The notes: a model not told the origin generated them from the sequence alone. Shown: positions 24,786-34,593, numbered from the stretch's first letter. The stretch: DNA of 64,000 bases from Alphaproteobacteria bacterium (GCA_016869735.1 VGDL01000009.1:1-64000); one strand, 5' to 3'. Numbers and translations: made by a program.

Positions 24786-26627
24786 ATGCCGCCGAAAATG
24801 AAGCCATCACCCCGCCCTGTCCGACAACAACTCGCCGAGGCGATTGCTCTTTTGCAGCAGGGCCAAATCGCCGCAGCCGAAGCCGGTTTTCGGGCCATCA
24901 TCGGGCGAGACCCGCGCAATTTCGATGCGCTGCATTTGGGCGGCGTTGCCGCGGCGCAAAGCGGCCGCCTGGAAGAAGGCGCCAATTTGATTCGCAGAGC
25001 CCTTGCCATCAATCCTCGCCATGTGGATGCGCTCGGTAATCTCGGCTTCGCGCTGATCCGGCAAGGCCTTCATGAGGAAGCGCTAACCAGCCTGGACCGC
25101 GCTGTGGCGATAGACCCTAAGGCCGCCAATTCCCATCATAATCGCGGCTTTGCCTTGTTGAAGCTGAAGCGCCTCGATCAGGCGGTTGCCGCCCTTGATC
25201 GCGCCGTTCAATTGCAACCCGACAATGCGGAGGCGCGTAATGATCGCGCTTGCGCCCTTATGGACAAATACAAGCTTGAAGATGCGCTTGCCGCCTGTGA
25301 AGCAGCGCTGCGCCTACGCCCGGATTGGCCTTCCTATCTGGTGAATATGGCGCTGATCTTGTGCGGCCTGCAGCGCCCTGCGGAGGCTTTGGCCGCAGCG
25401 GATGCGGCGCTTCGGATAAAGCCTGAAGATGCTTCCGTGATTTTGGGGCGCAGTCAGGCTCTGTTCGCACTTGGTCGGCCGGCCGAGGGCCTCGCAATCA
25501 TTGACAGGCTTCTTGAGATCAATCCGGGGTCGATACAGGGTCTTCTGTGGCGCTCATACGCGCTGGTCCAGCTTGGTGAGCCAGATGCCGCCCTGGTGGT
25601 AGCCAAAACAGCTTTGCACCTCGCGCCGCAGGACGCAGCCATCCATCGGGGTTATGGCTTCTCCCTTGGCAATCTGAATCGCTTGGAAGAAGCACTTGTT
25701 GCCTATGATGAAGCGCTGAAGCTTGTCCCGGATGACAAGGAAGCCTTGTGGAGTCGCGCTTTGGCCTTGCTGGTGCTCGGGCGGTTCGAAGAAGGCTGGC
25801 TTGCTTACGAATATCGCAATCTGCGCCACAAGACCCTGGCAGCACGCAAATATCCAAAGCCGCTATGGTGGGGCAAGGATCCTATCGAAAATCAGCATCT
25901 CTTTATCTATTGGGAACAGGGGTTTGGCGATACCATTCAATTCGCGCGGTATGCGCTTCTTGCCGCTGCTGCCGGCGCGCAGGTGACACTTTCCGTTCAA
26001 GATCCGCTGCGGCGGCTATTCAAGGATTTCGACCCTGCGGTGACGGTCATTGGCCAAAATGAAGCGCCGGCGGAATTTGATTTGCATTGCCCGCTAATGT
26101 CGCTACCGCTCGCGTTCAGCACCAGGCTTGAAACCATCCCCGCCTTTGAAAATGGCTACCTCAGGGCGCCCGCTGAGGATATTGCGCGCTGGGATCAGCG
26201 CCTGCCCGCCGGCCGCCGGCGCATTGGCCTGGTCTGGAGCGGGAGCCAGACGCATGCGAATGACACCAATCGTTTGCTTGCACTCACGAAGCTTCTGCCC
26301 CTGTTTACGCCGGGCGATGTCTGGGTGTCGCTACAAAAGGAAGTGCGGGACGCGGATCGCGCGGCGCTTGAAGGCTCAGGCATATTGGATGTGAGCGCGG
26401 AGCTTGGCGATTTCGCGGATACGGCAGCGCTGATCACGAATCTTGATCTGGTGATTTCGGTGGATACTTCGGTTGCGCATTTGGCGGGTGCGCTCGGCAA
26501 ACCTACCTGGGTGATGCTGCCCTTCGCGCCCGATTTCCGCTGGCTTTTGGACCGCGAGGATTCGCCCTGGTATCCTAAATGCGCCTGTTCCGCCAAAGCC
26601 GCGCCGGCGATTGGGGTGGGGTGGTAG
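24786..26627 (+). CDS. TPR protein with GT9/GT41-like glycosyltransferase domain, last residues frameshifted
   Basis: The first 330 residues or so are tandem tetratricopeptide repeats (ALHLGGVAAAQSGRLEEG, ALGNLGFALIRQGLHEEAL and others). The C-terminal 250 residues resemble glycosyltransferases, with IYWEQGFGDTIQFARYALL, RIGLVWSGSQTHANDTNR and VDTSVAHLAGALGKPTWVMLP. Such proteins are often linked to surface or flagellin glycosylation. The end reads WYPKCACSAKA, but adding one A to the AAA at 26577-26579 gives WYPKMRLFRQSRAGDWGGVV and a natural stop at 26656, the usual family ending. No signal peptide. Confidence 0.85.
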   Translation: MPPKMKPSPRPVRQQLAEAIALLQQGQIAAAEAGFRAIIGRDPRNFDALHLGGVAAAQSGRLEEGANLIRRALAINPRHVDALGNLGFALIRQGLHEEALTSLDRAVAIDPKAANSHHNRGFALLKLKRLDQAVAALDRAVQLQPDNAEARNDRACALMDKYKLEDALAACEAALRLRPDWPSYLVNMALILCGLQRPAEALAAADAALRIKPEDASVILGRSQALFALGRPAEGLAIIDRLLEINPGSIQGLLWRSYALVQLGEPDAALVVAKTALHLAPQDAAIHRGYGFSLGNLNRLEEALVAYDEALKLVPDDKEALWSRALALLVLGRFEEGWLAYEYRNLRHKTLAARKYPKPLWWGKDPIENQHLFIYWEQGFGDTIQFARYALLAAAAGAQVTLSVQDPLRRLFKDFDPAVTVIGQNEAPAEFDLHCPLMSLPLAFSTRLETIPAFENGYLRAPAEDIARWDQRLPAGRRRIGLVWSGSQTHANDTNRLLALTKLLPLFTPGDVWVSLQKEVRDADRAALEGSGILDVSAELGDFADTAALITNLDLVISVDTSVAHLAGALGKPTWVMLPFAPDFRWLLDREDSPWYPKCACSAKAAPAIGVGW

Positions 26628-26728
26628 CGCGCCTTGGTGAAGCGCTGCGCCTTTAGCCACGCCGGCCGCAGACAAACGCCCGCAGGCGTTGCAGGATGTG
26701 GCGAAAGCATCACCACGGGGGAAATACC

Positions 26729-28111
26729 ATGTCATCCGGCAGCTATGACCGCGCCAGCTTCAAGGGCCTGACTTTCCAGGATGCCGTGCCGCACTTTCTG
26801 GCCGGGCAGGATAATCCCCGCGCCTATCTGGAACGCTGCCTGGAAGCCATTGCCGCCAAGGATGGCGTGGTGCGCGCCTTTGTCGTGCTGAATGAAGCGG
26901 GCGCGCGTGCCGCCGCCGATGCCTCGGCCGCGCGCTACAAGGCGGGCCGCGCGATCTCCGCCATTGATGGCATGCCAATTGGCATCAAGGATTTGATCGA
27001 AACCGCCGATATGCCAACGCAAATGGGCTGCGGCGCCTTCACCGGCAATTTTCCGAAGCGCGACAGCATCATGGTGCGCGCTTTGCGCGATGCCGGCGCG
27101 GTGATCATCGGCAAAACAGTCACGGCGGAATTGGGCATGGCGCATCCGGGCCCCACCACCAACCCCTTTGATGCGCGCCGCACGCCAGGCGGTTCATCCT
27201 CAGGCTCAGCCGCAGCGGTTGGGGCCAATATGATCCCGGCGGCGATTGGCACGCAGGTCGGCGGGTCCATCATCCGCCCCGCTTCCTATTGCGGGAATAT
27301 CGCGCTGAAGCCCACCCAAGGCGCGATCAATCGGGGGGAGAGGCAATCGCTCAGCCAATCCACTGCCGGGGTCCATGCCAATAGCTTCGAAGATATGTGG
27401 TCTGTCGCGATTGAAATCGCGCGCCGTGCCGGGGGAGACCCCGGCGCGCCAGGGCTATTCGGCCCGGCAAGCCCGCCCGCGCCGGTCAAGCCCGCGCGGC
27501 TGATTGTGATGGAAACCGAAGGCTGGGTGGATTTGGATGCCGCTTCCATTGCGGCTTTTGAAGGGTTGCTGGCAAAACTTCGCGCCGCTGGGGTGGAGAT
27601 CTGGCGCCGCGCCGATCATCCGCTGATCGAGGGGTTTGAGCGCGCGCTGGCCCATGCAAAGGCCATCACCGCCGATATCTGCGCCTTTGAACAGCGCGCG
27701 GGCTTGCAGCATTTGGCCGAAACCGCAGCGGATCGCGTGAGCCCCCGGCTTTTCACGCGCTTGCAGCATGGCACCAAGGTTGATCTGGAAACCTACCGCG
27801 CCCGGCTGCTGGAACGGGATGGGCTGCGCCGGCGCCTGGCGTCCCTCGCACCCTTGGCGGATGGGTTGATTGCGCTGTCATCCCCTGGCCCCGCGCCAGT
27901 CTGGTTGGGCGATCAGCCTGGCCAGCCGATTGCGCCGCGCCCGACCGGGGATATCAGCTTCAATGCGGGTACATCTGCGCTTGGCTGCCCGGCGGTGACG
28001 GTGCCGCTGCTGGCGGTGGGGGGCATGCCCCTTGGCGTGCAGATCATCGGCCAATGGCATGAAGATGCGCGCGCTGCGGCGATGGCGGCTTGGGTGGCGG
28101 GGGTGGGCTAA
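26729..28111 (+). CDS. Amidase signature family hydrolase
   Basis: A 460-residue amidase. The Ser-cisSer-Lys triad is visible as Lys in PIGIKDLIET (about residue 90), the cis-Ser in TPGGSSSGSAAAVG and the nucleophilic Ser in GTQVGGSIIRPAS. It hydrolyses a carboxamide to acid and ammonia; the substrate is not predictable. GatA is unlikely because no gatB or gatC is near and the C-terminal region differs. The start is the ATG at 26729 with GGGGGAA upstream. Its stop overlaps that of the convergent phosphatase gene by 4 bases. Confidence 0.9.
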   Translation: MSSGSYDRASFKGLTFQDAVPHFLAGQDNPRAYLERCLEAIAAKDGVVRAFVVLNEAGARAAADASAARYKAGRAISAIDGMPIGIKDLIETADMPTQMGCGAFTGNFPKRDSIMVRALRDAGAVIIGKTVTAELGMAHPGPTTNPFDARRTPGGSSSGSAAAVGANMIPAAIGTQVGGSIIRPASYCGNIALKPTQGAINRGERQSLSQSTAGVHANSFEDMWSVAIEIARRAGGDPGAPGLFGPASPPAPVKPARLIVMETEGWVDLDAASIAAFEGLLAKLRAAGVEIWRRADHPLIEGFERALAHAKAITADICAFEQRAGLQHLAETAADRVSPRLFTRLQHGTKVDLETYRARLLERDGLRRRLASLAPLADGLIALSSPGPAPVWLGDQPGQPIAPRPTGDISFNAGTSALGCPAVTVPLLAVGGMPLGVQIIGQWHEDARAAAMAAWVAGVG

Positions 28112-28854
28112 TCCAGCAACACCCCCCGAAAGGCCGCGAGCCGCGCCGGCGTCAGCCCAAGCCCATCTTCCAGCAAACCTATCTCAGACCCGAAGGGCGC
28201 CACCGCCGCATCCAAAGCGGCGGCCAGCAGCGCCGGGTGCGTGTCCAATATCGCCTGCTTTGCTTCCTCTGGCGCGTCATCCGGCAGCGGGTGGTCGCGC
28301 CGCCAGAAGCGGTCTGTTGCCACGTAATCAGCCAGGATTTGCTCCCGCGAAACGCCAAGCGCGGTCAGGATCAGCGCGGCACCAAGCCCCGTCCGGTCCT
28401 TCCCCGCCGAGCAATGGAAAAGCAATGGCCGGCGTTCATCTTCCAGGATCAGATCAACAAGCTGGCGATAGACCGGCAATTGCTCGGTCGCGTAATTCAG
28501 ATAGGCAACCCCCAAAAGCCGCGTAGTTTCGGCCCGTGTCGCCGCACCATTGCCGAGCAAATCCCGCAAGGACGCGCCAATGCGCGGTTCAATCGGCAGC
28601 GGCACAGCCCGCGCGCCTGGCGGCAGGCGGGAAGGGGCGGCGGCGGCTTCACGCGTGCCGCGCAAATCGCAAACGGTGCTGAGCCCCGTCGCTTCCAGCG
28701 CAACCAAATCCTGATCGGTCAGCCGGTGCAGCGCATCTGACCGGAACAGCACGCCGTGGCGCAATGCCCGGCCCTGATGCCCGCGCCAGCCCCCCAAATC
28801 GCGGAGGTTGGAAGCACCTTCAAGCGGCAGAAGCCGGGGCAAAATCTGGGTCAT
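28108..28854 (-). CDS. Tyrosine-protein phosphatase (Y_phosphatase3 type)
   Basis: A 248-residue protein with the phosphatase active-site loop LFHCSAGKDRTGLG (C-x5-R) and the family N-terminus LEGASNLRDLGGW, followed by FRSDALHRLTDQD and STVCDLRG. Proteins of this group act on phosphotyrosine or phosphoinositide-like substrates. There is no signal peptide, so it should be cytoplasmic. The start is the ATG at 28854 (MTQILPRLLP). The ORF-track extension to 29181 is antisense to the CNNM gene and is rejected. Confidence 0.9.
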   Translation of the reverse strand: MTQILPRLLPLEGASNLRDLGGWRGHQGRALRHGVLFRSDALHRLTDQDLVALEATGLSTVCDLRGTREAAAAPSRLPPGARAVPLPIEPRIGASLRDLLGNGAATRAETTRLLGVAYLNYATEQLPVYRQLVDLILEDERRPLLFHCSAGKDRTGLGAALILTALGVSREQILADYVATDRFWRRDHPLPDDAPEEAKQAILDTHPALLAAALDAAVAPFGSEIGLLEDGLGLTPARLAAFRGVLLD

Positions 28855-28963
28855 GGGCGATTTATGCCAGAAAGCGGCGCCCCAGCCCATGCGGCGGGAT
28901 TGTTTCATGCGGGGCAAAACTATTTTAGAAGGCACGCGGCATTTGCCGGTTTGGGAACAAAAA

Positions 28964-30274
28964 ATGGGCACGGCCCTCGAAATTCTGATTATCCTGCTGC
29001 TGGTTCTGCTGAATGGCGCCTTTGCCATGTCTGAACTTGCCATTGTATCTTCCCGCCGGTCCCGGCTGATGGCCATGCAAAAGCGTGGCGTACGCGGCGC
29101 GGATACGGCGCTGGCGCTGGCCGAGGATCCCCAACGCTTCCTGCCCACCGTGCAGGTCGGCATTACCATGGTTGGCATCATCGCCGGTGCCTTTGGTGGC
29201 GCGCGGCTCGCCGGGACCGTCGCCGCCGGCTTGGAAATGCTGCCCTTTACCGTGCCTTTCGTGCAGGAAGTGGCTTTCGCGCTGGTGGTGCTGGTGATTA
29301 CCTATCTCAGCCTGATCCTGGGCGAATTGGTGCCGAAGCAATTGGCGCTGCGGGAGCCGGAGAAGATCGCCATTCTGGTTGCGCGGCCCTTGGCGCTATT
29401 GGCGCGCTTCACCGCGCCCATGGTCTGGCTGTTGGGCGCATCTTCGGCGCTGGTGCTGCGGTTTTTCGGCCCTGTCCGCGCTTCAGACCAGGCGGTCACG
29501 GAAGAAGAAGTGAAGGCCGTGGTGGCGGAAGGCGCCCAGGCCGGCGCGCTTGAAACCGAAGAACGCCATATCATCGAACGCGTGCTGCGTTTGGGTGACA
29601 AGCCCGTGCGTGCGCTGATGACGCCCCGCAATGACATCGCCTGGCTTGACCGTAATGAGGCGCCGGAAAACCTGCCGGACAGGCTGCGCGCCGCGCATGT
29701 CACGCGCTTTATCGTGGCCGATGGGCGCGTGGATAATGTGGTGGGCGTGGTCGCGGCCAAGGATTTGCTCGATCAGCTTTTGGCCGGTGCGCCGATGTCG
29801 CTTGATGCCGCCCTGCGGCAACCCTTGGTGCTGCCCGATACGCTGACCGCGCTTGATGCGCTGGAACGCCTGCGCGGGGACCCGCTTGGCATGGCACTCG
29901 TGCTGGATGAATACGGGTCCTTTGAAGGCATGGTGACGGCTTCCGATTTGCTGGAGGCGATTATTGGCGAATTGGGTCCAAGTGAGCCCATGCCGGCGGA
30001 AGCGGCGGTGATGCGCTTTGATGGGTCCTTGCTGCTGGATGGCAGCATGCCATCCGATGAATTGCGCGCGCGGCTTGACCTGCCGGAAATGCCCGGCGCC
30101 GGGACCTATCACACCGTGGCCGGGCTGATGCTGGCGCTGCTGCGCCGCGTCCCGCGTGAGGGGGACCGGATTGTCTGGGCCGGCTGGCGCTTTGAGATTG
30201 TGGATATGGATGGCAGGCGTGTGGATAAGGTGCTGGCAAGCCGGGAAGAAGCCGGTGGTGATGGTGGAGGTTGA
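28964..30274 (+). CDS. CNNM/CorC-HlyC family membrane protein with CBS domains
   Basis: A 436-residue inner-membrane protein. An N-terminal CNNM (DUF21) domain with several transmembrane helices (ALEILIILLLVLLNGAFAMSELAIVSSRR at the start) is followed by a CBS pair (VRALMTPRNDIAWL, then GMALVLDEYGSFEGMVTASDLLEAI) and a C-terminal CorC/HlyC domain (GAGTYHTVAGLMLALLRRVP). Homologues affect magnesium or sodium-magnesium transport. Older names such as haemolysin are misleading. The start is the ATG at 28964 (MGTALE). Confidence 0.92.
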   Translation: MGTALEILIILLLVLLNGAFAMSELAIVSSRRSRLMAMQKRGVRGADTALALAEDPQRFLPTVQVGITMVGIIAGAFGGARLAGTVAAGLEMLPFTVPFVQEVAFALVVLVITYLSLILGELVPKQLALREPEKIAILVARPLALLARFTAPMVWLLGASSALVLRFFGPVRASDQAVTEEEVKAVVAEGAQAGALETEERHIIERVLRLGDKPVRALMTPRNDIAWLDRNEAPENLPDRLRAAHVTRFIVADGRVDNVVGVVAAKDLLDQLLAGAPMSLDAALRQPLVLPDTLTALDALERLRGDPLGMALVLDEYGSFEGMVTASDLLEAIIGELGPSEPMPAEAAVMRFDGSLLLDGSMPSDELRARLDLPEMPGAGTYHTVAGLMLALLRRVPREGDRIVWAGWRFEIVDMDGRRVDKVLASREEAGGDGGG

Positions 30275-30284
30275 AGCCTAACCC

Positions 30285-30761
30285 CTATTGCCCCGCTGAT
30301 TTCGCAATTGGCGCCACGAATTGCGGCTCGGTATCCCAGGGGAATAGAATCCAGGTATCCTGGCTCACTTCCGTAATAAAAGTATCCACCATCGGCTTGC
30401 CGGCAGGCTTGGCATAAACGGTCGCGAAATGCGCCTTGGGCAGCAGGGCGCGCACTACCCGCGCCGTGGTGCCGGTATCCACCAGATCATCCAACAGCAG
30501 CCAGCCTTCACCATCGCCCGCGGCATCTGGCATTTTCACCACACGCGGCTCGCCCTTGGTTTCCTCATCGTAGGTGAGGACCGAGACAGTTTCGATCAGC
30601 CGGCAATCCAATTCCCGCGCCACGACAGCGGCCGGGATCAAGCCCCCGCGGGTGATGGCGACCACGCCGCGCCAGGGGCCGCGCTCCAGCAGCCGCCAAG
30701 CCAATGCCTTGGCATCGCGGTGCAATTGGTCCCAGGAAACCGTGTAATATTTCTGCGCCAT
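30285..30761 (-). CDS. gpt: Xanthine-guanine phosphoribosyltransferase
   Basis: A 158-residue purine-salvage enzyme that uses PRPP to convert xanthine or guanine to the nucleotide. The PRPP motif is [15 protein letters not shown], the N-terminal loop is [17 protein letters not shown], and the C-terminus contains [12 protein letters not shown] as in Gpt. The start is the ATG at 30761, which shares its A with the csaA stop (TGATG) and has AAGGATG upstream. It is convergent with the CNNM gene, 10 bases apart. Confidence 0.95.
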   Translation of the reverse strand: MAQKYYTVSWDQLHRDAKALAWRLLERGPWRGVVAITRGGLIPAAVVARELDCRLIETVSVLTYDEETKGEPRVVKMPDAAGDGEGWLLLDDLVDTGTTARVVRALLPKAHFATVYAKPAGKPMVDTFITEVSQDTWILFPWDTEPQFVAPIAKSAGQ

Positions 30762-31102
30762 CAAAACATCCTTCCGCCATTCGGCACGCGTTGATCGGGG
30801 CCAAGCAGCACAACCGCGCCTGCCTCATCCGGCATTCCCAGCACCAGAACCTCACTCATGAACCCTGCAATGCGGCGCGGGGCGAAATTCACCACCGCCG
30901 CCACCTGCCGCCCCACCAGCGCTTCCGGCGTGTAGTGCACGGTCAATTGCGCTGAAGACCGCTTCACGCCGAACTCCGGCCCGAAATCAATGCTCAGCTT
31001 GATGGCGGGCTTGCGCGCCTCCGGAAAGGGCTCAGCGGTCAGGATGGTGCCGACCCGGATATCGATCCGGTGAAATTCATCAAGGCTCGCGACAGGTTCC
31101 AT
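30761..31102 (-). CDS. csaA: CsaA-type tRNA-binding-domain protein (putative export chaperone)
   Basis: A 113-residue, stand-alone tRNA-binding OB-fold protein of normal CsaA length. Motifs are [60 protein letters not shown] and the C-terminal PNGGRMF. CsaA has been linked to protein export and chaperone activity, and its OB fold is shared with tRNA-binding modules. It is the first gene of a two-gene unit with gpt, coupled by TGATG. Confidence 0.93.
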   Translation of the reverse strand: MEPVASLDEFHRIDIRVGTILTAEPFPEARKPAIKLSIDFGPEFGVKRSSAQLTVHYTPEALVGRQVAAVVNFAPRRIAGFMSEVLVLGMPDEAGAVVLLGPDQRVPNGGRMF

Positions 31103-31215
31103 AACGGGGCTTTAATGCAGATTCGCCTGCGGTGAAACCGCCCCTGGGGCTTTTCCCGGCGCGCAAGAGGGGGCATGAGGGGGCTTGTAACTGCACCTGA
31201 TGGAAGCCTGACCCG

Positions 31216-32820
31216 ATGCGTGATCTTCACCTTGCTGGCCGCAGCCCCGCCTATGGCACCCATGGCATGGCCGCGACCTCCATGCCGCAAGCCACTTTCG
31301 CCGCGCTTGAAATCCTGCGCGCCGGCGGCAATGCCATGGATGCTGCGATTGCCGCTTGCGCCGTGCAATGCGTGATTGAACCTGGCTCGACCGGCATTGG
31401 CGGGGATTGCTTCTGCCTTTACGTGCCCGCCGGCAGCAGCACGGTGATTGCGCTGAATGGTTCCGGCCGCGCGCCGGCGGGCGCGACTCCCGAAGCGCTG
31501 CGCGCCACCGGGGCGACCAAGATGGAAAACACCTCGGCCCATTCCGTCACGGTGCCGGGGGCAATTTCCGCCTGGGAATTGCTCAACCGCAGCCATGGCA
31601 AGCTTGGGCTTGATCGCATCCTGCAAGCGGCGATCCATTATGCCGAAGAAGGCTTCCCCATTTCGCCGCGCGTATCCGCGGATTGGGACGCCGCGGTCGG
31701 CAAGCTGCTGAAGAACCCAGCTTCCACGCGGCGCTTTTTGGAAAATGGCGTGGCGCCGAAGCTCGGCACCCGCTTTCGCCAGCCGGAATTGGCCAAGACG
31801 CTGCGTGCCATTGCGGCGCGCGGCGCGGCGGCTTTCTATCAGGGCGAAGTGGCGGCGGATATTGTTGCGGCACTCCGCGAAGCGGGCGGGCTGCATACGG
31901 AAGAAGATTTCGCGAATGGCCAGAATGGCGCGGAATTCGTGACGCCCATTTTCACCCCCTGGCGGGGGATGGAGGTATATCAATGCCCGCCCAATGGGAC
32001 CGGGCTGCATGCGCTGCAAATACTCGGCACGCTCGCCAATCTGCCCACGCCGGAAGGTGGGCCGCTGTCGGCCCCGCGCTTGCATCGGCATATTGAAGCC
32101 GCGCGCATGGCGTATCGGGATCGCGATGCTTTCCTGGCCGATCCTGCGCAGGTGGATGTGCCGGTCGAAAAGCTGTTGAACGCGGATTACCTGAAGCGGC
32201 TCGCGGGGCTGATCCGCGATGATGCGGCGCTACCGGAATTGCCGGCAGCGGGTGAAAGCGATCTGAATAAGCACAAGGACACGGTCTATCTTTGCGTCGT
32301 GGATAAGGATGGCAATGCGTGTTCCTTCATCAATTCGCTGTTTGAAGGATTTGGGTCGGGCATCCTTGCGGAAAAATCCGGTGTCATGCTGCAAAATCGT
32401 GGTTTTGGTTTCCGCTTGCAGGATGGCCATCCGAATTGCATCGCGCCCAATAAGCGCCCGCTGCACACCATCATCCCCGGCATGGTGATGAAGAATGGTC
32501 GCGCCATCATGCCCTATGGCGTGATGGGCGGGCGCTATCAGCCGACAGGGCATAGCTACTTACTGACCAATTACTTTGAATTCGGGCTGGATATTCAGGA
32601 AGCGATCGATTTGCCGCGCCTGATGCCGCAGGATGGCAAGGTGCAGGTGGAACGCGGCTTCAGCAGCGCAGTGATTGATCAGCTGAATCGCCTTGGCCAT
32701 GTCTGCGAAGGCATCGACAAGCCCCATGGCGGTGGTCAGGCGATTTTCATTGACCATGAAAAGGGCTGCCTGGTGGGTGGTTCTGACCCGCGCAAGGATG
32801 GCTGCGCGATGGGTTACTGA
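31216..32820 (+). CDS. Gamma-glutamyltransferase family protein
   Basis: A 534-residue Ntn hydrolase of the gamma-glutamyltransferase family. It opens with HGMAATSMPQATFAALEILRAGGNAMDAAIA and has GSTGIGGDCFCLY. The nucleophile Thr is about residue 356 in HKDTVYLCVVDKDGN, where self-cleavage would make two subunits. The oxyanion region is MPYGVMGGRYQPTGH. No signal peptide is seen, so it is probably cytoplasmic, unlike E. coli Ggt. Its substrate may not be glutathione, since family members also act on other gamma-glutamyl or acyl compounds. An amidase gene follows by 40 bases. Confidence 0.88.
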   Translation: MRDLHLAGRSPAYGTHGMAATSMPQATFAALEILRAGGNAMDAAIAACAVQCVIEPGSTGIGGDCFCLYVPAGSSTVIALNGSGRAPAGATPEALRATGATKMENTSAHSVTVPGAISAWELLNRSHGKLGLDRILQAAIHYAEEGFPISPRVSADWDAAVGKLLKNPASTRRFLENGVAPKLGTRFRQPELAKTLRAIAARGAAAFYQGEVAADIVAALREAGGLHTEEDFANGQNGAEFVTPIFTPWRGMEVYQCPPNGTGLHALQILGTLANLPTPEGGPLSAPRLHRHIEAARMAYRDRDAFLADPAQVDVPVEKLLNADYLKRLAGLIRDDAALPELPAAGESDLNKHKDTVYLCVVDKDGNACSFINSLFEGFGSGILAEKSGVMLQNRGFGFRLQDGHPNCIAPNKRPLHTIIPGMVMKNGRAIMPYGVMGGRYQPTGHSYLLTNYFEFGLDIQEAIDLPRLMPQDGKVQVERGFSSAVIDQLNRLGHVCEGIDKPHGGGQAIFIDHEKGCLVGGSDPRKDGCAMGY

Positions 32821-32860
32821 TCAAACGCTCAATTTCACAAAAAAATCTGAGGAAACGCCA

Positions 32861-34357
32861 ATGACCGAAGCCTGTGACCTGACCGCCGTTGAAGCGCGCC
32901 GCCTGATCGGGCAGCGCAAGCTTTCCCCCGTTGAATTGCTGGAAAGCTGCCTGAAGCGGATTGATGAAGTGAACCACGCGGTGAATGCCGTGGTAGCGCT
33001 CGATGAGGTCCGCGCCCGCGCGGCGGCCAAGGAAGCCGAAGCGGCCGTGATGCGTGGCGATGAACTCAGCCCGCTGCATGGCCTGCCGATTGGCATCAAG
33101 GATTTGGAAGAAACCGAGGGGCTGCGCACCACCTATGGCAGCCCGATCTTCCGCGATTTCGTGCCCGATGCGGATTGCGGCATGGTCGCCAATCTGCGCG
33201 CCAATGGCGCGATTGTTGCGGGCAAGACCAATACGCCGGAATTCGGGGCGGGGGCGAATACGCGCAACGCTGTCTATGGCGTGACAGGCAATCCCTTTGA
33301 TCCGATGAAATCCGCGGCCGGGTCTTCGGGCGGTTCGGGCGTGGCGCTGGCCACCAATATGTTCCCGATCTGCTCGGGTTCCGACACGGGTGGTTCCTTG
33401 CGTAACCCCGCCGCCTTCAATGGCATTGTTGGCTATCGGCCTTCGCCTGGCCTGGTGCCTTCCGAAAAGCGCGCCCATGGCTGGTCCGGCCTGCCGGTGC
33501 TTGGCCCCATGGCGCGCAATGTGCCGGATGTCTGCCTGCTGCTTTCCGCCATGGCATCCGATGATGGGCGCGACCCGCTGGCCTACACGCTCCATGATGG
33601 CTATGTGCGCGAAGAACCAAGCCTTTATTTTTCTGTGCCGCAGTATGATCTTGCCAGCCTGCGCCTGGCTTTCAGCCCGGATTTCGGCATGGCGCCGACC
33701 GAAAAGCATATCCGCGACATCTTCGCTGACCGCGCCGGCGCCATCGCGCCCATGTTCGGCGTGGCTGAAGCGGCGCACCCGGATTGCACCGGCGGCGATG
33801 AAGCGTTTGAGGTGTTGCGCGCGGCCGGCTTCCTGACCTCACATCAGGAAAAATGCCGCACGCGGCCCCAGGATGTTGGGCCCAATGTGCGTGCCAATGT
33901 CGAAGAAGGGCTGCGCTATAGCCTGGATGACTATGCCCGCGCGGCAGCAGCGCAGACCAAGATGTATCGCGCCTGGCAGGGGTTTTTCGCCGCGCATGAT
34001 GTGTTGATTACGCCGGCGATCACGATCTCCCCCCGCCCCTGGAAGGAGCTGTTCCCCGCCGAGATTGATGGCAAGCCGACGCGGACCTACTTCCATTGGC
34101 TCGCTTTGGCTTATTACCCGACGCTCTGCGGCCACCCGGCGATTTCCATCCCGATGGGGCTGGACCGCAACGGCATGCCCTTCGGCTTGCAGGTGGTGGG
34201 GCCACGTGGGGGCGATCGGCTGGTGCTCGGCGTCGCGGCGGCGATTGAGGAAGTCTTTGCGGGTGATGCGCTCCGCTGTCGCCCGGTACCGGATTTGGCG
34301 AAGTTGAAGGCGGCCGAGCCAGTGAAGGATATGCCGGGCGCGGTCGGCTGGGATTGA
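32861..34357 (+). CDS. Amidase signature family hydrolase
   Basis: A 498-residue amidase with the full triad: Lys in LPIGIKDLEETEG, cis-Ser in AAGSSGGSGVALAT and nucleophilic Ser in GSDTGGSLRNPAAFNG. The C-terminal PTLCGHPAISIPMG segment is typical. It probably forms a unit with the gamma-glutamyltransferase gene. The substrate is unknown; it is not closely similar to the amidase at 26.7 kb. The start is the ATG at 32861 with a GAGGAAA ribosome site, and the ORF-track start at 32693 lies inside the upstream gene. Confidence 0.92.
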   Translation: MTEACDLTAVEARRLIGQRKLSPVELLESCLKRIDEVNHAVNAVVALDEVRARAAAKEAEAAVMRGDELSPLHGLPIGIKDLEETEGLRTTYGSPIFRDFVPDADCGMVANLRANGAIVAGKTNTPEFGAGANTRNAVYGVTGNPFDPMKSAAGSSGGSGVALATNMFPICSGSDTGGSLRNPAAFNGIVGYRPSPGLVPSEKRAHGWSGLPVLGPMARNVPDVCLLLSAMASDDGRDPLAYTLHDGYVREEPSLYFSVPQYDLASLRLAFSPDFGMAPTEKHIRDIFADRAGAIAPMFGVAEAAHPDCTGGDEAFEVLRAAGFLTSHQEKCRTRPQDVGPNVRANVEEGLRYSLDDYARAAAAQTKMYRAWQGFFAAHDVLITPAITISPRPWKELFPAEIDGKPTRTYFHWLALAYYPTLCGHPAISIPMGLDRNGMPFGLQVVGPRGGDRLVLGVAAAIEEVFAGDALRCRPVPDLAKLKAAEPVKDMPGAVGWD

Positions 34358-34525
34358 TCCGAAGCCAATGCAGGCATCAACTGTGGCAAAAAGGCGCAAA
34401 ACCCAGATTTTGAGACCCGTAAAGTCCTCCAGCTTTCGGGTCGCCTGCCCTTCATCGCCGGAAACAAGGCTGCGTTGATCGGCGCATCGCCTCCCTGGCC
34501 TGACGCCATGGGGTGGTTTGCGCTT

Positions 34526-34555
34526 GGATTGTTAATCACAATCCGACTGTAAAAT
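34526..34555 (+). promoter_or_regulatory. Candidate promoter with overlapping inverted repeat upstream of the OmpA-type gene
   Basis: GGATTGT-TAATC-ACAATCC is a perfect 7-5-7 inverted repeat at 34526-34544, an operator-like dyad. It overlaps TTGTTA, which could be a -35 box, and TGTAAAAT follows, in which TAAAAT could be a -10 box; the 15-base spacing is short. The site is about 155 bases upstream of the porin start, implying a long leader. Inferred from sequence only. Confidence 0.35.
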
Positions 34556-34593
34556 AAAATAATAACAATGGTTTACAATATTGGTGGCGCTCG

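Noticed and set aside
28855-29181. N-terminal extension of the tyrosine phosphatase
   Set aside because: It is antisense to the CNNM gene and low in plausibility; the phosphatase fold starts at the ATG at 28854.
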